The notes under the pieces: generated by a model
The model's database searches: none
Told to the model about the DNA's origin: nothing
Seen by the model: the letters and a program-made list of their open reading frames with translations, nothing else
Part shown: in pieces, positions 1-11,068 of the stretch
Layout of the letters: every line of letters begins with the position of its first letter
How positions within the stretch are numbered: position 1 is the stretch's first letter
Position numbers and translations under genes: made by a program
DNA from: Agelas oroides
Lineage: Eukaryota > Porifera > Demospongiae > Agelasida > Agelasidae
DNA: 64,000 nucleotides
NCBI GenBank assembly: GCA_949130485.1
Contig: OX422202.1
Location: forward strand, 6,588,413 to 6,652,412
Reading direction: 5' to 3'

Positions 1-420
1 GCCCAAAGCAATCCCTGCAACAAACTTACAGTACTAGCTATAAAAATAGTAAAGTTCCCAGACTCCGCCCATCCTTACAACGTGTGTGCGTGCGTTGCTT
101 GCAGTATGGATTTGCACCTGCATGGGAACGAGGCTAGCATTGTTAAATTTTTGTCACAAATTTTTTTTTTCCAATTCCAATTAAGGGGCAAGCTTAAGCA
201 GGAAGAAAATGCCAGAAAACCAGGCAGGGAATCAGAACAAGGGAAATTACATCATCACTTGTAACCATGTAGCTACATGGTTTGGTAAAATGTGGCAGGA
301 AGGAAGAGGAGGATAGCAATACCAGTCTAGCATAGTGTCCATTCTGAGAGATTAAAAGCCCTCTGAACTTGCACCAAATGAAAGATTGGCCCAAAATCAT
401 TCCACCTCCAACAAGAAAAC
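1..420. other. Intergenic start of higher-order repeat unit 1
   Basis: No gene seen. The sequence is nearly identical to 34328-34746 and, for its first 160 bases, to 62569-62740. Position 1 therefore lies almost exactly at the start of a long duplicated unit containing two Kelch-ROCO genes. Short open frames here have no domain or splice context. Confidence 0.75.
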
Positions 421-1540
421 ACATACTCTCATGTCATCAACCAGTGCAGCCATGTGAAACATGTACTCTCATGTCATCAACCAGTGCAGCCATGTGAAAC
501 ACATACTCTCATGTCATCAACCAGTGCGGCCATGTGAAACACGTACTCTCATGTCATCAACCAGTGCAGCCATGTGAAACATGTACTCTCATGTCATCAA
601 CCAGTGCAGCCATGTGAAACACATACTCTCGTGTCATCAACCAGTGCAGCCATGTGAAACACGTACTCTCATGTCATCAACCAGTGCAGCCATGTGAAAC
701 ATGTACTCTCATGTCATCAACCAGTGCAGCCATGTGAAACATGTACTCTCATGTCATCAACCAGTGCAGCCATGTGAAACACATACTCTCATGTCATCAA
801 CCAGTGCGGCCATGTGAAACATGTACTCTCATGTCATCAACCAGTGCAGCCATGTGAAACATGTACTCTCATGTCATCAACCAGTGCGGCCATGTGAAAC
901 ACATACTCTCATGTCATCAACCAGTGCAGCCACGTGAAACATGTACTCTCATGTCATCAACCAGTGCGGCCACGTGAAACACATACTCTCATGTCATCAA
1001 CCAGTGCAGCCATGTGAAACATGTACTCTCATGTCATCAACCAGTGCAGCCACGTGAAACACATACTCTCATGTCATCAACCAGTGCAGCCATGTGAAAC
1101 ATGTACTCTCATGTCATCAACCAGTGCAGCCATGTGAAACATGTACTCTCATGTCATCAACCAGTGCGGCCACGTGAAACACATACTCTCATGTCATCAA
1201 CCAGTGCAGCCATGTGAAACATGTACTCTCATGTCATCAACCAGTGCAGCCACGTGAAACACATACTCTCATGTCATCAACCAGTGCAGCCATGTGAAAC
1301 ATGTACTCTCATGTCATCAACCAGTGCAGCCATGTGAAACATGTACTCTCATGTCATCAACCAGTGCGGCCACGTGAAACATGTACTCTCATGTCATCAA
1401 CCAGTGCAGCCATGTGAAACATGTACTCTCATGGCATCAACCAGTGCAGCCATGTGAAACATGTACTCTCATGTCATCAACCAGTGCAGCCATGTCAAAC
1501 ATGTACTCTCATGTCATCAACCAGTGCAGCCACGTGAAAC
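421..1540. repeat. 40-bp minisatellite, 28 copies
   Basis: Exactly 1120 bases made of 28 head-to-tail 40-bp units, each with the core CTCATGTCATCAACCAGTGC and ending in GTGAAAC. Units differ at a few positions (acatac/atgtac/acgtac starts, gcagcc/gcggcc, catgtg/cacgtg) and mixtures of variants recur in blocks. The matching position in unit 2 (about 34747-34786) has one copy, and unit 3 lacks the region. There are no unique spacers, so it is not a CRISPR array. Confidence 0.97.
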
Positions 1541-2360
1541 TAAAAAATGTCATGGCCACAGAGGCACGAGTCAAAAGGGACGTAATAATGAGCAACATAG
1601 GTCGTGAGTAAACTAGGCTAAGTTTAGAGGAAGCATTCAGAGCCATTGAGCGCAGGCCTATTCCTCCGGTGTGGCAATCCGGGTGTGAATTAGTCACTGG
1701 TAAGTACACCTGCCCACATTGTGTACAATCACTAATCACACAAACCATTCAGCTACGCAGTCAAGTGTGCTACAGTGTGTACAATCAGACTGTCTCGATC
1801 TACTGACCTATCCTGAAACGGGCAGTCCCTGTTCCTGTGGCAGCAGTGGAAGAGAGAGGAGAGAGGAGGGGAGACCTAGTGCCAGCACATGTATAGCACC
1901 TGTAGCTATGTAGTAAACAGACAACTGCTCACTGATTGGGAAGGGGAGGGGGCACATGTGTGTGCATGGATGCACTAATTTTCTCACCTTTTTCTCCTGT
2001 AACTTCTCTCTCTCTGTCCTCCACCCTCCCACTATTCTAACCATATAAGGAAATATCACATCTGAAAGATGTACAAATAATCAGTGAGCAGCTGTTTGTT
2101 TTACTACACAGAGACAAGTGCTGGCACTCCCACTCAGATCCTACCCATCAGAGGAAGTACAGGGTGAGGTACATCCTTGACTGGTTGCTAGGAATGAGGC
2201 TCCGCTGTCCACACACCATGCATGAGCTACACGGATGAATGTTGCTCTGCCCGAGGATTACAGAAGATTGTCACCTCCACCCAAGTTATGGTTGCAACAC
2301 ACTAACAAAGCTGTTGCCTCATTCCCAGGCTCTCCCCGCGCACATACTGCAAGCGACGGA
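1541..2360. other. Intergenic region with a possible decayed linker exon
   Basis: Near-identical to 34787-35607. On the minus strand, bases about 1890-1808 read, before a GTCAGT donor, as a Ser/Thr-rich peptide ending TGTARFRI+G. This resembles exon 4 of the gene A-C models (ending TESRTSHLRI+G) and has the same phase-1 exit. It may be a relic of a second linker/death module. Nothing else gene-like was seen. Confidence 0.4.
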
Positions 2361-2369
2361 AAGCTGGGT

Positions 2370-2560
2370 GGGGCCTGGAAACGAGGCTAACAAAGCTGGG
2401 CAGGGCCTGGGAACGAGGCTAACAAAGCTGGGTGGGGCCTGGGAACGAGGCTAACAAAGCTGGGCGGGGCCTGGAAACGAGGCTAACAAAGCTGGGCAGG
2501 GCCTGGGAACGAGGCTAACGAAGCTGGGCAGGGCCTGGGAACGAGGCTAACAAAGCTGTA
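2370..2560. repeat. About 32-bp tandem repeat containing a MITE end
   Basis: About six units of aacaaagctgggcagggc followed by ctgggaacgaggcta. The second half is the terminal sequence of a small inverted-repeat transposon family seen elsewhere in the window. The array recurs at about 35615-35800 and 63095-63250 with different unit variants. Confidence 0.85.
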
Positions 2561-2627
2561 TGGTTGCTGCACAGTAATGGTACAGCCCCTCACCTCAAGG
2601 ACTGACCTGTCCTGCTCCTGCGGGACG

Positions 2628-2938
2628 TCAGGAACATTTCACGGCTGCAATGTCATCAGCGAGGGTACCAAGGTCGACATCATGTAGCACTTCAATCAGT
2701 GTGTCCCAGGAGACGGGGAGTCTGCCTCTACCAGCGATCCATTCTTGAAGGACTTTTGTGTTGATCTGTTCAGGACTGTCTCTGCACTCATGAGTGATGG
2801 ACTGCATTCTGGCACCGTTTGTGTCTTCCAGAAGGAGTACCCCAAACTTTATAAAGTTGGCACCAATCTGCTGGGGGATGTTGATGCGTCTTTCTCTTCC
2901 CCGGAACCTGATCAGTTCTATCAATGTGGGCTGCTCTC
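2628..2938 (-). CDS. Gene A exon 5 (terminal): death domain
   Basis: Last coding exon of the gene A model (1198 aa over five exons). It follows a TTCCCAG acceptor, enters in phase 1 and stops at TGA. The 103 residues form a helical death-domain pattern: IPQQIGANFIKFGVLLL, then a Cys/Asp-rich turn, VLQEWIAGRG, VSWDTLIEVL and LADDIAAVKC. Death domains assemble homotypically to recruit signalling partners; here it would be the effector end of a Kelch-Roc-COR protein in the cytosol. Copies C (35875-36185) and E (63325-63635) differ by only a few residues. The domain call is by motif reading; confidence is good for the fold and moderate for the exon boundary. Confidence 0.82.
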
Positions 2939-3240
2939 CTGGGAATAGGAAGGGGTTAAAAGTACATATAAATACTGCCAATAAAATTAATATATTACTT
3001 GCTAGAAAGTTTCTTCCTCCAAAATTTTCATATTTGAGTTAGCAATTTGTTATTTAGCAGAAATGAACATCAGTCACCCTACGGAACATGTAGTACATTT
3101 TGTGCCAATTTTACTTCAACTCCAAACTGGCATGTCAAACTTTGGTCCAATGAGATCACAGCAATTGTGTACCACTCACAATAATATATTTGCTGCATCA
3201 GAAAACCAAATTCACGCTAGCTGTGGTTTACCATGAGAAG

Positions 3241-3372
3241 TTCACCTGTTGCTAGGTGTGGCTACAAATCAGGTGTGGCTACAAATCAGGTGTGGCTACA
3301 TAATCAGGTGTGGCTACAAATCAGGTGTGGCTACATAATCAGGTATGCTACATAATCAGGTATGCTACAAAG
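3241..3372. repeat. Short tandem repeat, 17-19 bp, intronic
   Basis: Repeats of aggtgtggctacaaatc alternating with aggtgtggctacataatc, decaying to aggtatgctac at the right end. It lies in the intron between exons 4 and 5 of gene A. Copy number differs in B (about 24531-24590) and C (about 36484-36585). Confidence 0.85.
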
Positions 3373-3402
3373 TGTGCAGTTGCAACTGATTTCTCCACCA
3401 AC

Positions 3403-3465
3403 CTATCCTGAGATGGGAAGTCCTTGATTCTGTAGCAGTGGCGGAGGAAGGTGGGGAGGAGACGC
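3403..3465 (-). CDS. Gene A exon 4: Ser/Thr/Pro linker exon
   Basis: A 63-nt exon with a long pyrimidine tract and TCATAG acceptor and a GTTGGT donor; it enters and leaves in phase 1. It encodes VSSPPSSATATESRTSHLRI, a flexible linker between COR and the death domain. It has the same length and boundaries in B (24627-24689) and C (36616-36678), and D has a longer proline-rich exon of the same phase. Because it is symmetric (1-1), any phase-1 terminal exon can follow it. Confidence 0.66.
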   Translation of the reverse strand, partial: ASPPHLPPPLLQNQGLPISG

Positions 3466-3514
3466 CTATGAGAGGTAGACAGAGAAAGAAGTGGTGAATA
3501 GCATTTCATGAGCT

Positions 3515-3515
<1 letters not shown>

Positions 3516-3553
<38 letters not shown>

Positions 3554-3700
3554 CACACACACACACACACACACACACATGCACACACACACACACACAC
3601 ACATGCACACACACACACGCACGCATGCACGTACGCATGCACATACACACACGCACGCATGCATGCACACACACACACACATACACACATACACAAAACA
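3516..3700. repeat. CA microsatellite, intronic
   Basis: Interrupted (CA)n with atgc and acgc interruptions in the gene A intron between exons 3 and 4. It creates long His/Thr or Cys/Val open frames in every frame, which are not genes. Confidence 0.95.
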
Positions 3701-3703
3701 CAC

Positions 3704-3758
3704 CATTTTCTCCTGAGGACTGTCTCTCTTGCCGCTGCCTTCCACTGCACTCACTCAC
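3704..3758 (-). CDS. Gene A exon 3: 55-nt micro-exon
   Basis: Acceptor ACATGTAG, donor GTGTGT; enters in phase 0 and leaves in phase 1, encoding [18 protein letters not shown]. This is what is needed to connect exon 2 (phase 0 end) to exon 4 (phase 1 start). The exon keeps its 55-nt length in all four copies, including the divergent D copy (EGECSGRWQQERLSPGEN). The retained length and phase are the main evidence that it is real. Function beyond linking is unknown. Confidence 0.62.
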
Positions 3759-3940
3759 CTACATGTAATGAAACACATCCAGTCACATTAGAACTAGTAA
3801 TATTAAACTGTCTGATAATTAGAGCAAGAAAGTAATATTAGACATCACATGACAGTATAGAGGAGCTTGTGTCACATGACATCTCAATACACTAAACACC
3901 TTCCAACTGACACAGTGATAACACAAACTCTACTACATAC

Positions 3941-6180
3941 CTCAGTGAACCACCTCTCGTATCCAGGGGGTAGTTCAAATGTTCCCCTTTCACCTAGTAC
4001 ACACTGGAGGGTGCATGGTTTGTTGTCATGGAAGTTGATCTCTGCTGGGTGGGGTTCCTTTGGGTCAGAACCTCGGTGGTTCCCAGGACAGTAGAATGCC
4101 AGATAGTGGGCAGCATCACTCGTGTAGTGCAGGGCTGAAGTCACCTCACGGATCCCTGTCTCGATGCAACATCGTACTTCACCACATGTTGTGGCCAGGG
4201 GAAAGCTGCGATTGCGGCTTGACTTGGACACTGCAGGAGTGCAGGTGATCTCGAAGAACTTTGGCTGCACTGTTATTGAAACTGTATCATAGGGGCGTAC
4301 CAGAAATGAGATCTGATCTTTGAAGATTTGGTCTCTCTGGAGAGTCCACTTGTGACCATGCGACCTTGCGTTAGCTAGGAGGTACACCACCAGGGCTGCG
4401 AAGAGACCCTTGGGACAGTAGCCACATCTGAAGCCAAGCAGAAGAGATGAGTTGTTGGGACTTTGCTCAGCTGATCGCTTAAATACAGCTGCGAATGCTC
4501 TAGAAATTCGCTCGAAACGTGAGGTAGAAGCTGGTTGGGCATGTGCCAGTATGCATGGCATAAAGTACCTCTTCTCCCCTTCCTCCCCCTCCTCCTCCTC
4601 CTCCTCCTCCTTCTCTAGTGGAGCAATGATGTGGAGGTGCTCCAGGAGCTTCACCAGTCGGGACGGAGTCAGGAGATGATCTGAGCTTGCACTAATCTTC
4701 TCAAAGGTGCTGAAGGGGAAGATACCTTTCTTCTTGAAATCCTCTCGAACTACTGGGTCAGCTTTATCAAAAGTGAATGTCTCCACCACTAGGTCGGTTA
4801 TCCGGTCGAAGAGCACCTGCGGGTCTTGGATCACAATCTTCTGAAGGTCTTCCAGCCCGTCTCCCTGGAAGTGACGAATCAGACCTACCTTTGTGTGAAG
4901 GAACCAAAGAGCCTCGTTCAGCTCCTCTCGTGATGTGATGCCACACTGCCTAGCTACCTTGAAGCACTGCTCATAGCTAAGAACACGATCCTTGTGTTGT
5001 CGAATGGTCAGGCTGAAGATCAGCCAGGAGGGAGGGGCAGTGACTTTGAAACTACCTCGACTCCCCAGTCGCTCCACGGCTGCTCGAACCTGCTGGATAC
5101 CGGAATTATCATCAGACAGGTTGTTCACTGCCAGCAGCATGCGGGACTCAGAGGCAAACTGGATCATGCCTTCACGATACAGACCTGTGGACGTCACCAT
5201 GTGACGAAGGCTGCGATCGATGCGATCAATCTTCGCTCGAGAAACTTTATCCATGTGTGTTCCCACAAAGAATACCTGAGGTCTCAGTGGGACTTGTTCC
5301 TTCCCGCACCCCATGTAGACATATGTCCCCATGGAGGCAATGCTGGCGAGGGTCTGGAGGAGGGCCTCCTTGACTGTGAAGTTGGACTGGTAGGGCTCTG
5401 ACATTGTCCCATTGGGGCGGACGTACACCACAGTGAATCGCTTGTTGAGGTCGTGGTCCAATCGGAACACAAGGAAGAACACTGATGGACCAGAGACTAA
5501 CAGAGGAAGGAGCTCCTGGAACTCAATTTGATCCCCTGTGTCTGTCAGGTAGACCATCCAGCCTTGCTCTTGTGAAGCTCTGTAAGGAGTTCTCCTGAGA
5601 GCACTTTTGCACATATCGACTGAGGGTTTCAGATCAGCTGTATTGGAGCAAGCAGAACTAGACCGAGAGGGAAGGTGGGGATGTTTACTAGCCACGGTTG
5701 GAGTGGGAGACTGGTGTGGCTGGTGTCGACTCCTGTGCTCTGATACACTGTCTGGTTGGGGCTGCTCTGATACTCTACCACCTGATGTCATACTGTTAGG
5801 CTCAGTCTGATGCACAACTGCTACAGCTACTGAAGCCTGTGAGTGTGTTTCACTGTCGGCTACCTCACCTGAGTGACTCTGAGCTGTGTCCATGACGACC
5901 GTGACAGCCTCGTCATCATGGCTGAGCTTGACCCATGTTGAGCCGGACACACTCGCAGCTGATGTTGAGGATCTCACAATTTCCACTTGCACCACTTTGT
6001 CGACTACCCCAGTGCTGGGGGAGGAGTGGGTGGGGCGTTCACCCACCATACGCTTCATCAGAGTGCTCTTACCAGAGCGGGGTACGCCGACAAAGACACA
6101 CTGCATGATGGTTTTGTCCAGCGAACCTTTCTGTCGGATGGCCAGCTCAAGGGCAGCCAGATGTCTCTCCTCAGCTGTAT
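3941..6180 (-). CDS. Gene A exon 2: Roc GTPase plus COR domain
   Basis: 2240-nt exon, acceptor ATATTCAG, donor GTATGT, entry phase 1 and exit phase 0 (about 747 residues). In order: a helical lead-in (EERHLAALELAIRQKG), P-loop GVPRSGKST, a Ser/Thr/Pro/His-rich insertion of about 100 residues, the G3 region, G4 GTHMD, and a VNN near the G5 position. COR-A follows (ALWFLHTKVGLIRHF, VIQDPQVLFDRI), then an acidic run, then COR-B (CGYCPKGLFAALVVYLLAN). ROCO proteins such as LRRK2 and DAPK1 use Roc as a GTP switch and COR for dimerisation. Unusually, G3 reads DTGDQ where B, C and D read DTGGQ. The segment after the acidic run also differs from the other copies, suggesting conversion from another paralogue. 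There are no frame breaks. Confidence 0.85.
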
Positions 6181-9100
6181 CTGAATATTAAAGAGTGAGT
6201 GTGTGTGTGTGTGTGTGGGGGGGGGGGGGGAGTAAGAATTTAATTTGGGGATGAGTAGGAAATGTAAATATGTACTGTATAGCTGCACATTTGTTGAGTT
6301 GCAACTATGTTACAGTAAACTATGAATGTTTAATAAAGTGCAAGAAATCTGTAGAATGTCATCAGACCCTCACCCTCTTGGGCAGGGTCTGGGATTTGAG
6401 ACTAGATTCGGAATAGACACGCTCCAATTAGAGCACCCCATGATACCTCATTGAAACATGTTATTGGTTGACCTCTAATTTGCACACTTCAGAGACAGAA
6501 TGCCATAAGCTCATGTTCTCATGTTCTGTCAATGTGGTTTAATTAAACTGCATGGTTAGGGAAACTCCCTCATTAGGTGGTTTACATTAACAGGTGGTTT
6601 ACACAAACAGGTGGTTAATTTACACAAACCAAATACATTCACAGATAAACAAGGTGAAATGGACTTCATCAAAACAGAAAATGAGCACAGGTTGGGGGAC
6701 GCCCTCACATGAGGTGGGAGATGAGATCACACTATCCATGTTGGGCTCTTCACACTTCAGATGATAAATATTGAACAAGTGAGAGTGGACAAAATGAGAA
6801 TTGATCGACATAGTGGGAGCAACTCTACTAAAATGTACATTTCCTGTTGTTCTATGCTAGTCACATAACTGACATGGTTCTCCATGTATCACGATTTCCC
6901 ATGTTCCTAACCTCCTCCCCAGGCTCTCCCTCATGAAAACTAAATGTAGGAACTGTTCTGTACTGTTCTCAGTACTTGCCACTAGTTGTCATGGGAACCA
7001 CTCGGAGACAGAATTCAAAACTTTTGATGACATGTTATCGCTCTTGTAACTGGATGTTGCACAACTCAGAAAACACAGAACTGAAGTAATTGAACGTACT
7101 GTATTGCTCTGAGTACTGGCAATTCCTGGTTGTAGGAACACCAACTACTGTATGTGCCCCAAATATGCATCACTCAAAAAATTACTATTTTTCTCGGTTG
7201 ACGCACAAATAGAAAATTGCTTGCAAAAAGTTTGCTTAATATTACGCAAGATTAAGTTCAGTTATTTCGGCTTTGATCACTCCGCCCATTTTCAGCAAAA
7301 AGAAGCTCTTTTTGGAGATCTCCCATGGCAAATGCTCCACAGCACAGCATGTGTCTTCTTCTAAGATAGCTACAGCATGGTGGTTGTAAGAATCCTCTCC
7401 TTCGTGAGACGCCATTGTTACTTCTTTCACTTTGTGATAACTGTGCGTTGTGAATGTGATCTGTTGTACCTGCCAGTAGACAGTACCTGCCTACAATGAC
7501 AGCTCATGGAACGTCATCGACGCAATATTAGAATGTATCCCTATTCATTTTTTGCCAATTTGAAAATGTACTTTCTATGTTGTTAATTTTGACGTGGAAT
7601 TAGAGCGACGCATATTCAGAGTGCCTACAGTATGCATGTATGTGGTGGCCCGGTAGTGTCAAAAACGACTTTCGCATGTCACATTGAATTCGGCTCCGCA
7701 ATCGCTATATTAGATATACGGCATAGCGTTATTCGTAAATATACGGTAGAGCGATCGGTCAGTGATCACCCTGTGCGGTCACCGATCGGAGTGGTGCGGT
7801 CTGTGATCTACCTGTGCGGTCACCGATCGAGGTTGTGCGGTCTGTGATCACCCTGTGCGGTCACCGATCGGAGTGGTGCGGTCTGTGATCTACCTGTGCG
7901 GTCACCGATCGGAGTGGTGCGGTCTGTGATCACCCCGTGCGGTCACCGATCGAGGTTGTGCGGTCTGTGATCACCCTGTGCGGTCACCGATCGGAGTGGT
8001 GCGGTCTGTGATCTACCTGTGCGGTCACCGATCGGAGTGGTGCGGTCTGTGATCTACCTGTGCGGTCACCGATCGGAGTGGTGCGGTCAATGATCACCCC
8101 GTGCGGTCACCGATCGAGGTTGTGCGGTCTGTGATCACCTTGTGCGGTCACCGATCGGAGTGGTGCGGTCTGTGATCACCCTGTGCGGTCACCGATCGGA
8201 GTGGTGCGGTCTGTGATCTACCTGTGCGGTCACCGATCGAGGTTGTGCGGTCTGTGATCACCTTGTGCGGTCACCGATCGGTGACCGCACAGGGTGATCA
8301 CAGACCGCACCACTCCGATCGGTGACCGCACGGGGTGATCACAGACCGCACAACCTCGATCGGTGACCGCACAGGTAGATCACAGACCGCACCACTCCGA
8401 TCGGTGACCGCACAGGTAGATCACAGACCGCACCACTCCGATCGGTGACCGCACAGGGTGATCACAGACCGCACAACCTCGATCGGTGACCGCACGGGGT
8501 GATCACAGACCGCACCACTCCGATCGGTGACCGCACAGGTAGATCACAGACCGCACCACTCCGATCGGTGACCGCACAGGGTGATCACAGACCGCACAAC
8601 CTCGATCGGTGACCGCACAGGTAGATCACAGACCGCACCACTCCGATCGGTGACCGCACAGGGTGATCACTGACCGATCGCTCTACCGTATATTTACGAA
8701 TAACGCTATGCCGTATATCTAATATAGCGATTGCGGAGCCGAATTCAATGTGACATGCGAAAGTCGTTTTTGACACTACCGGGCCACCACACATGTAAGC
8801 CAATTAGAGAACAGGAATTTAAAAGGATGGTTGTCACTCTTGTAATTGGATGTTGCAGAACTCAGGAAAACGAGGCACTGTTAAGTTACGTGAAAGCCGG
8901 GAGGTGGTCTAGAGAAGAGGCTAACAGACACTTGTAATCCGATCATGAAATTCACTTATTGAGTTACAATATACAAATGTACATATGCATGTATACATTA
9001 GTCTCGTACCCAAGCAAAGAATGTCTGGTGGTTTGATTTGAAATTCTTGTCACTAAAACCTTTCTCATTTAAAATGTGGAATGAGCAATGAAATTGTACA

Positions 9101-9916
9101 GTGCATAATTACACATTGTTACATCACCAAAGTGCAATGGCTGCCATCAATTACTTCAGTTTGTGATTTGGTGAGGAGGAGAGATCTATTGCATCAGTGC
9201 TCCGTTCTTTTCACAGTTAGGCTATAACAAATGAACTACTCGTGAGTTTGTGTGAGGGATGAATGTCGCCAGCTAATTTTAAGTTGCAGGTTGACCAATG
9301 AAATCATTTGCTACTCATTTACTAGTGACTGATGCTTCGGGAGTTAGGAAATATCATTAAATATCATTAAGGACTTGAAGCTACGGGAGTTAGGAACTGT
9401 CACTGACTGCCTGAAGGCAAGGTAACAAATAGAGAACTTCTCTAAATTGAATTCTTGACACAATAATTATACAAACGCTGGACACACCTTCATGACAAAA
9501 CATTCAGTCAAACTACCAGACGTTCTTCGCTGGAGTGCATAGATGGCTGGGCATGAGACTACAATATGGCCCCACACCAAATGGGAGGAGCTAAATTATA
9601 GTGGAAAGTACATCAACCCTAGCCTCTAAACCCATGGTCTAATGGACTAACCGACAGGGGAAGAGGGCGTGGGAGCAGTAGCTAAACATTCTACTCTGAG
9701 TGGAGTGAGAAACAACTTGAACAAGGAAACTCTCCTTCACCTTGGCAATACTGTGGCAATGAGAGACTATTGTCTGAGAGTTTCTTTGTTGTCATGTGAT
9801 TACCTAGTCTCACGAGCCAGACCCAACCAACCCCAGCATGGATCACTTTCAGTATCACATACAGGTTGGTTGGTTGGGTGTGGATTGTGAGACCAGTATA
9901 ATTACCATGCACCCAC
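6181..9916 (-). other. Gene A intron between kelch and Roc exons
   Basis: About 3.7 kb, mostly alignable by eye with the corresponding introns of B, C and D, and interrupted by the palindromic element at 7641-8791. It has a GT/G run just after the acceptor (6190-6230). A plus-strand open frame at 7152-7364 is conserved in B and C, but has no domain or splice context and is probably incidental. I see no other exon. The phase-1 exit of exon 1 matches the phase-1 entry of exon 2 directly. Confidence 0.65.
7641..8791. mobile_element. Palindromic fold-back DNA transposon (non-autonomous)
   Basis: 1151 bp beginning TGTGGTGGCCCGG and ending CCGGGCCACCACA, flanked by the direct repeat CATGTA (7635-7640 and 8792-8797). 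The empty site is intact in gene B (about 28955) and C (about 44100). The outer arms (about 130 bp) are identical in inverted orientation. The inner part is about 42-bp units (ggtcaccgatcggagtggtg type) that run one way to about 8280 and the opposite way after it. No transposase is encoded. The two equal open frames at its ends are mirror images of the arms. Confidence 0.93.
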
Positions 9917-10844
9917 CTGATAACTGCAGGTAGCCAACTTCAACTGATGATGTAATAGTGTAGTGTGAGATGAGGCCTCCAACAGCAATGATGCAGTCCC
10001 TCAGTCCCACCACCAGACACTTGGATCGAGCTGTAGACATGTGTCCCACAAGTGGCCATGAGTCAGAGTCTGCATTGTACATGTAAACATTAGCTGTGGG
10101 GGTGCCATGTGAGTCCCTCCCACCAACTGCCAGCACCCTCCCATTCAAGGTGGTGCAAGTAGACCACACCATTGGTACATCAGCAATACGCTGCCAGACA
10201 CCAGCTTCATTAGTGTGGGGTGGGGTCTGTGAGGGTGGGTGACACGAGTGAAGGAGGGAGTCCAGGGTGCAGGTGAAGACTGCACGGGTTGGGGTGTAGT
10301 TCTTGTCCAAGCCTCCCAGGAGGTAGAGACGCCCTCCACAGACAGTGGCTGACATGTCATAGACAGGTTCTGGTAGGCTTGCTGCAGTGTACCACTCTCG
10401 AGTGGCAATGTTCATCACCTCCACTGTGGACAAGGCTTCTGCTACTCCCCTTCCTCCTGCTGCTATGAGGTAGTTCTGTGCACTAATGACAGCAAGCCAG
10501 TGTCGTTTGGTGGGCATTGGAGGAAAGATTGTCACCCACTTACTACCATTGAAGCTAACAAGGCGGTTGGTATAAGAGAAGGGTCCACTTGGCTCACCTC
10601 CGACTGCAGTTAGGAGGTTGTTGATGACTGCCAGTCCAAAGTAATACCGAGGACACTCTGGCAGTTCACTCCAGTCATCCTTCTCTGAGTCATATGCAAA
10701 CACATCTTGACCACCACCCGGATTGAAGTAGCCCACACTGCCATGAGCTGCAGCTGCACCCCTCAACATCTCACATGGTGCATTTCTGCGTGTTTCCCAA
10801 GTCAATTTCAACTGCTGGACATCCCATACCTCTGCCATTGCCAC
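9917..10844 (-). CDS. Gene A exon 1: kelch beta-propeller
   Basis: 928-nt exon starting at MAMAEVWDVQQ (an in-frame TGA lies five codons upstream) and ending at donor GTGGGT in phase 1 after YLQLS. It encodes about 309 residues with five or six kelch repeats, shown by repeated diglycines (LLTAVGG, LIAAGG, LYLLGG, VLAVGG, IIAVGG) followed by Trp/Tyr-containing strands (DDWSELP, KWVTIFP, REWYTAASLP, VWQRIADVP, DSWPLVG). Kelch propellers bind protein ligands through loops. Compared with B-D, most residues are identical, but the loop sites (for example PRYYFGLAV, PTKRHWLAVIS, VPMVWSTCTT) vary. It is probably the ligand-sensing part. Confidence 0.86.
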
Positions 10845-11010
10845 TGCAGTAGTTCACCTCCTAATGAATGGGTCTACATGAAAACAAACCAACCATGTCA
10901 ACAGTCCAGTAACTATGGTAACAGTGAAGTGTGTCTGATATAACCCTCCTGATATAGACCCACTGCACTTCTCATCAGTTCTGTGTACATCTGTATACTA
11001 AACCTTGTGC

Positions 11011-11022
11011 TGCCATCTTAGG
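11011..11022 (-). promoter_or_regulatory. Conserved YY1-like motif upstream of gene A
   Basis: The minus strand reads TAAGATGGCAGC, resembling the AAGATGGC core of YY1 sites found near transcription starts. The same bases are kept upstream of B, C and D, about 170-190 bases before each kelch ATG. It could mark a promoter; its activity is inferred. Confidence 0.35.
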
Positions 11023-11035
11023 GGACAGTATTACA

Positions 11036-11068
11036 ATGGCAGTATATCAATACAGCCTGAACCATAAG
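11036..11068 (+). other. Conserved divergent mini-exon candidate
   Basis: Plus-strand ATG followed by ten codons (MAVYQYSLNHK) and then a GTAAGG donor. All four gene copies carry it at the same position (31154-31186, 46302-46334, 58017-58049); D has one substitution that keeps the residue and another changing a codon silently. No downstream exon could be recognised, so this may be the remnant of a divergently transcribed gene or a non-coding first exon. Confidence 0.3.

Noticed and set aside
421-1540. Regular 40-bp repeats resembling a CRISPR array
   Set aside because: Units are contiguous with no unique spacers, and the genome is eukaryotic.
3466-3835. Long open frames over CA repeats (also at 18605-18883, 24690-24950, 36679-37018 and 49524-49836)
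   Set aside because: Low-complexity Cys/Val or His/Thr frames produced by the microsatellites on both strands.
7152-7364. Plus-strand 70-codon frame conserved in A, B and C introns
   Set aside because: No domain or splice context, missing from D, and conservation equals that of the surrounding duplicated intron.
7632-8803. Two identical open frames at 7632-7847 (+) and 8585-8803 (-)
   Set aside because: They are the mirrored arms of the palindromic transposon.
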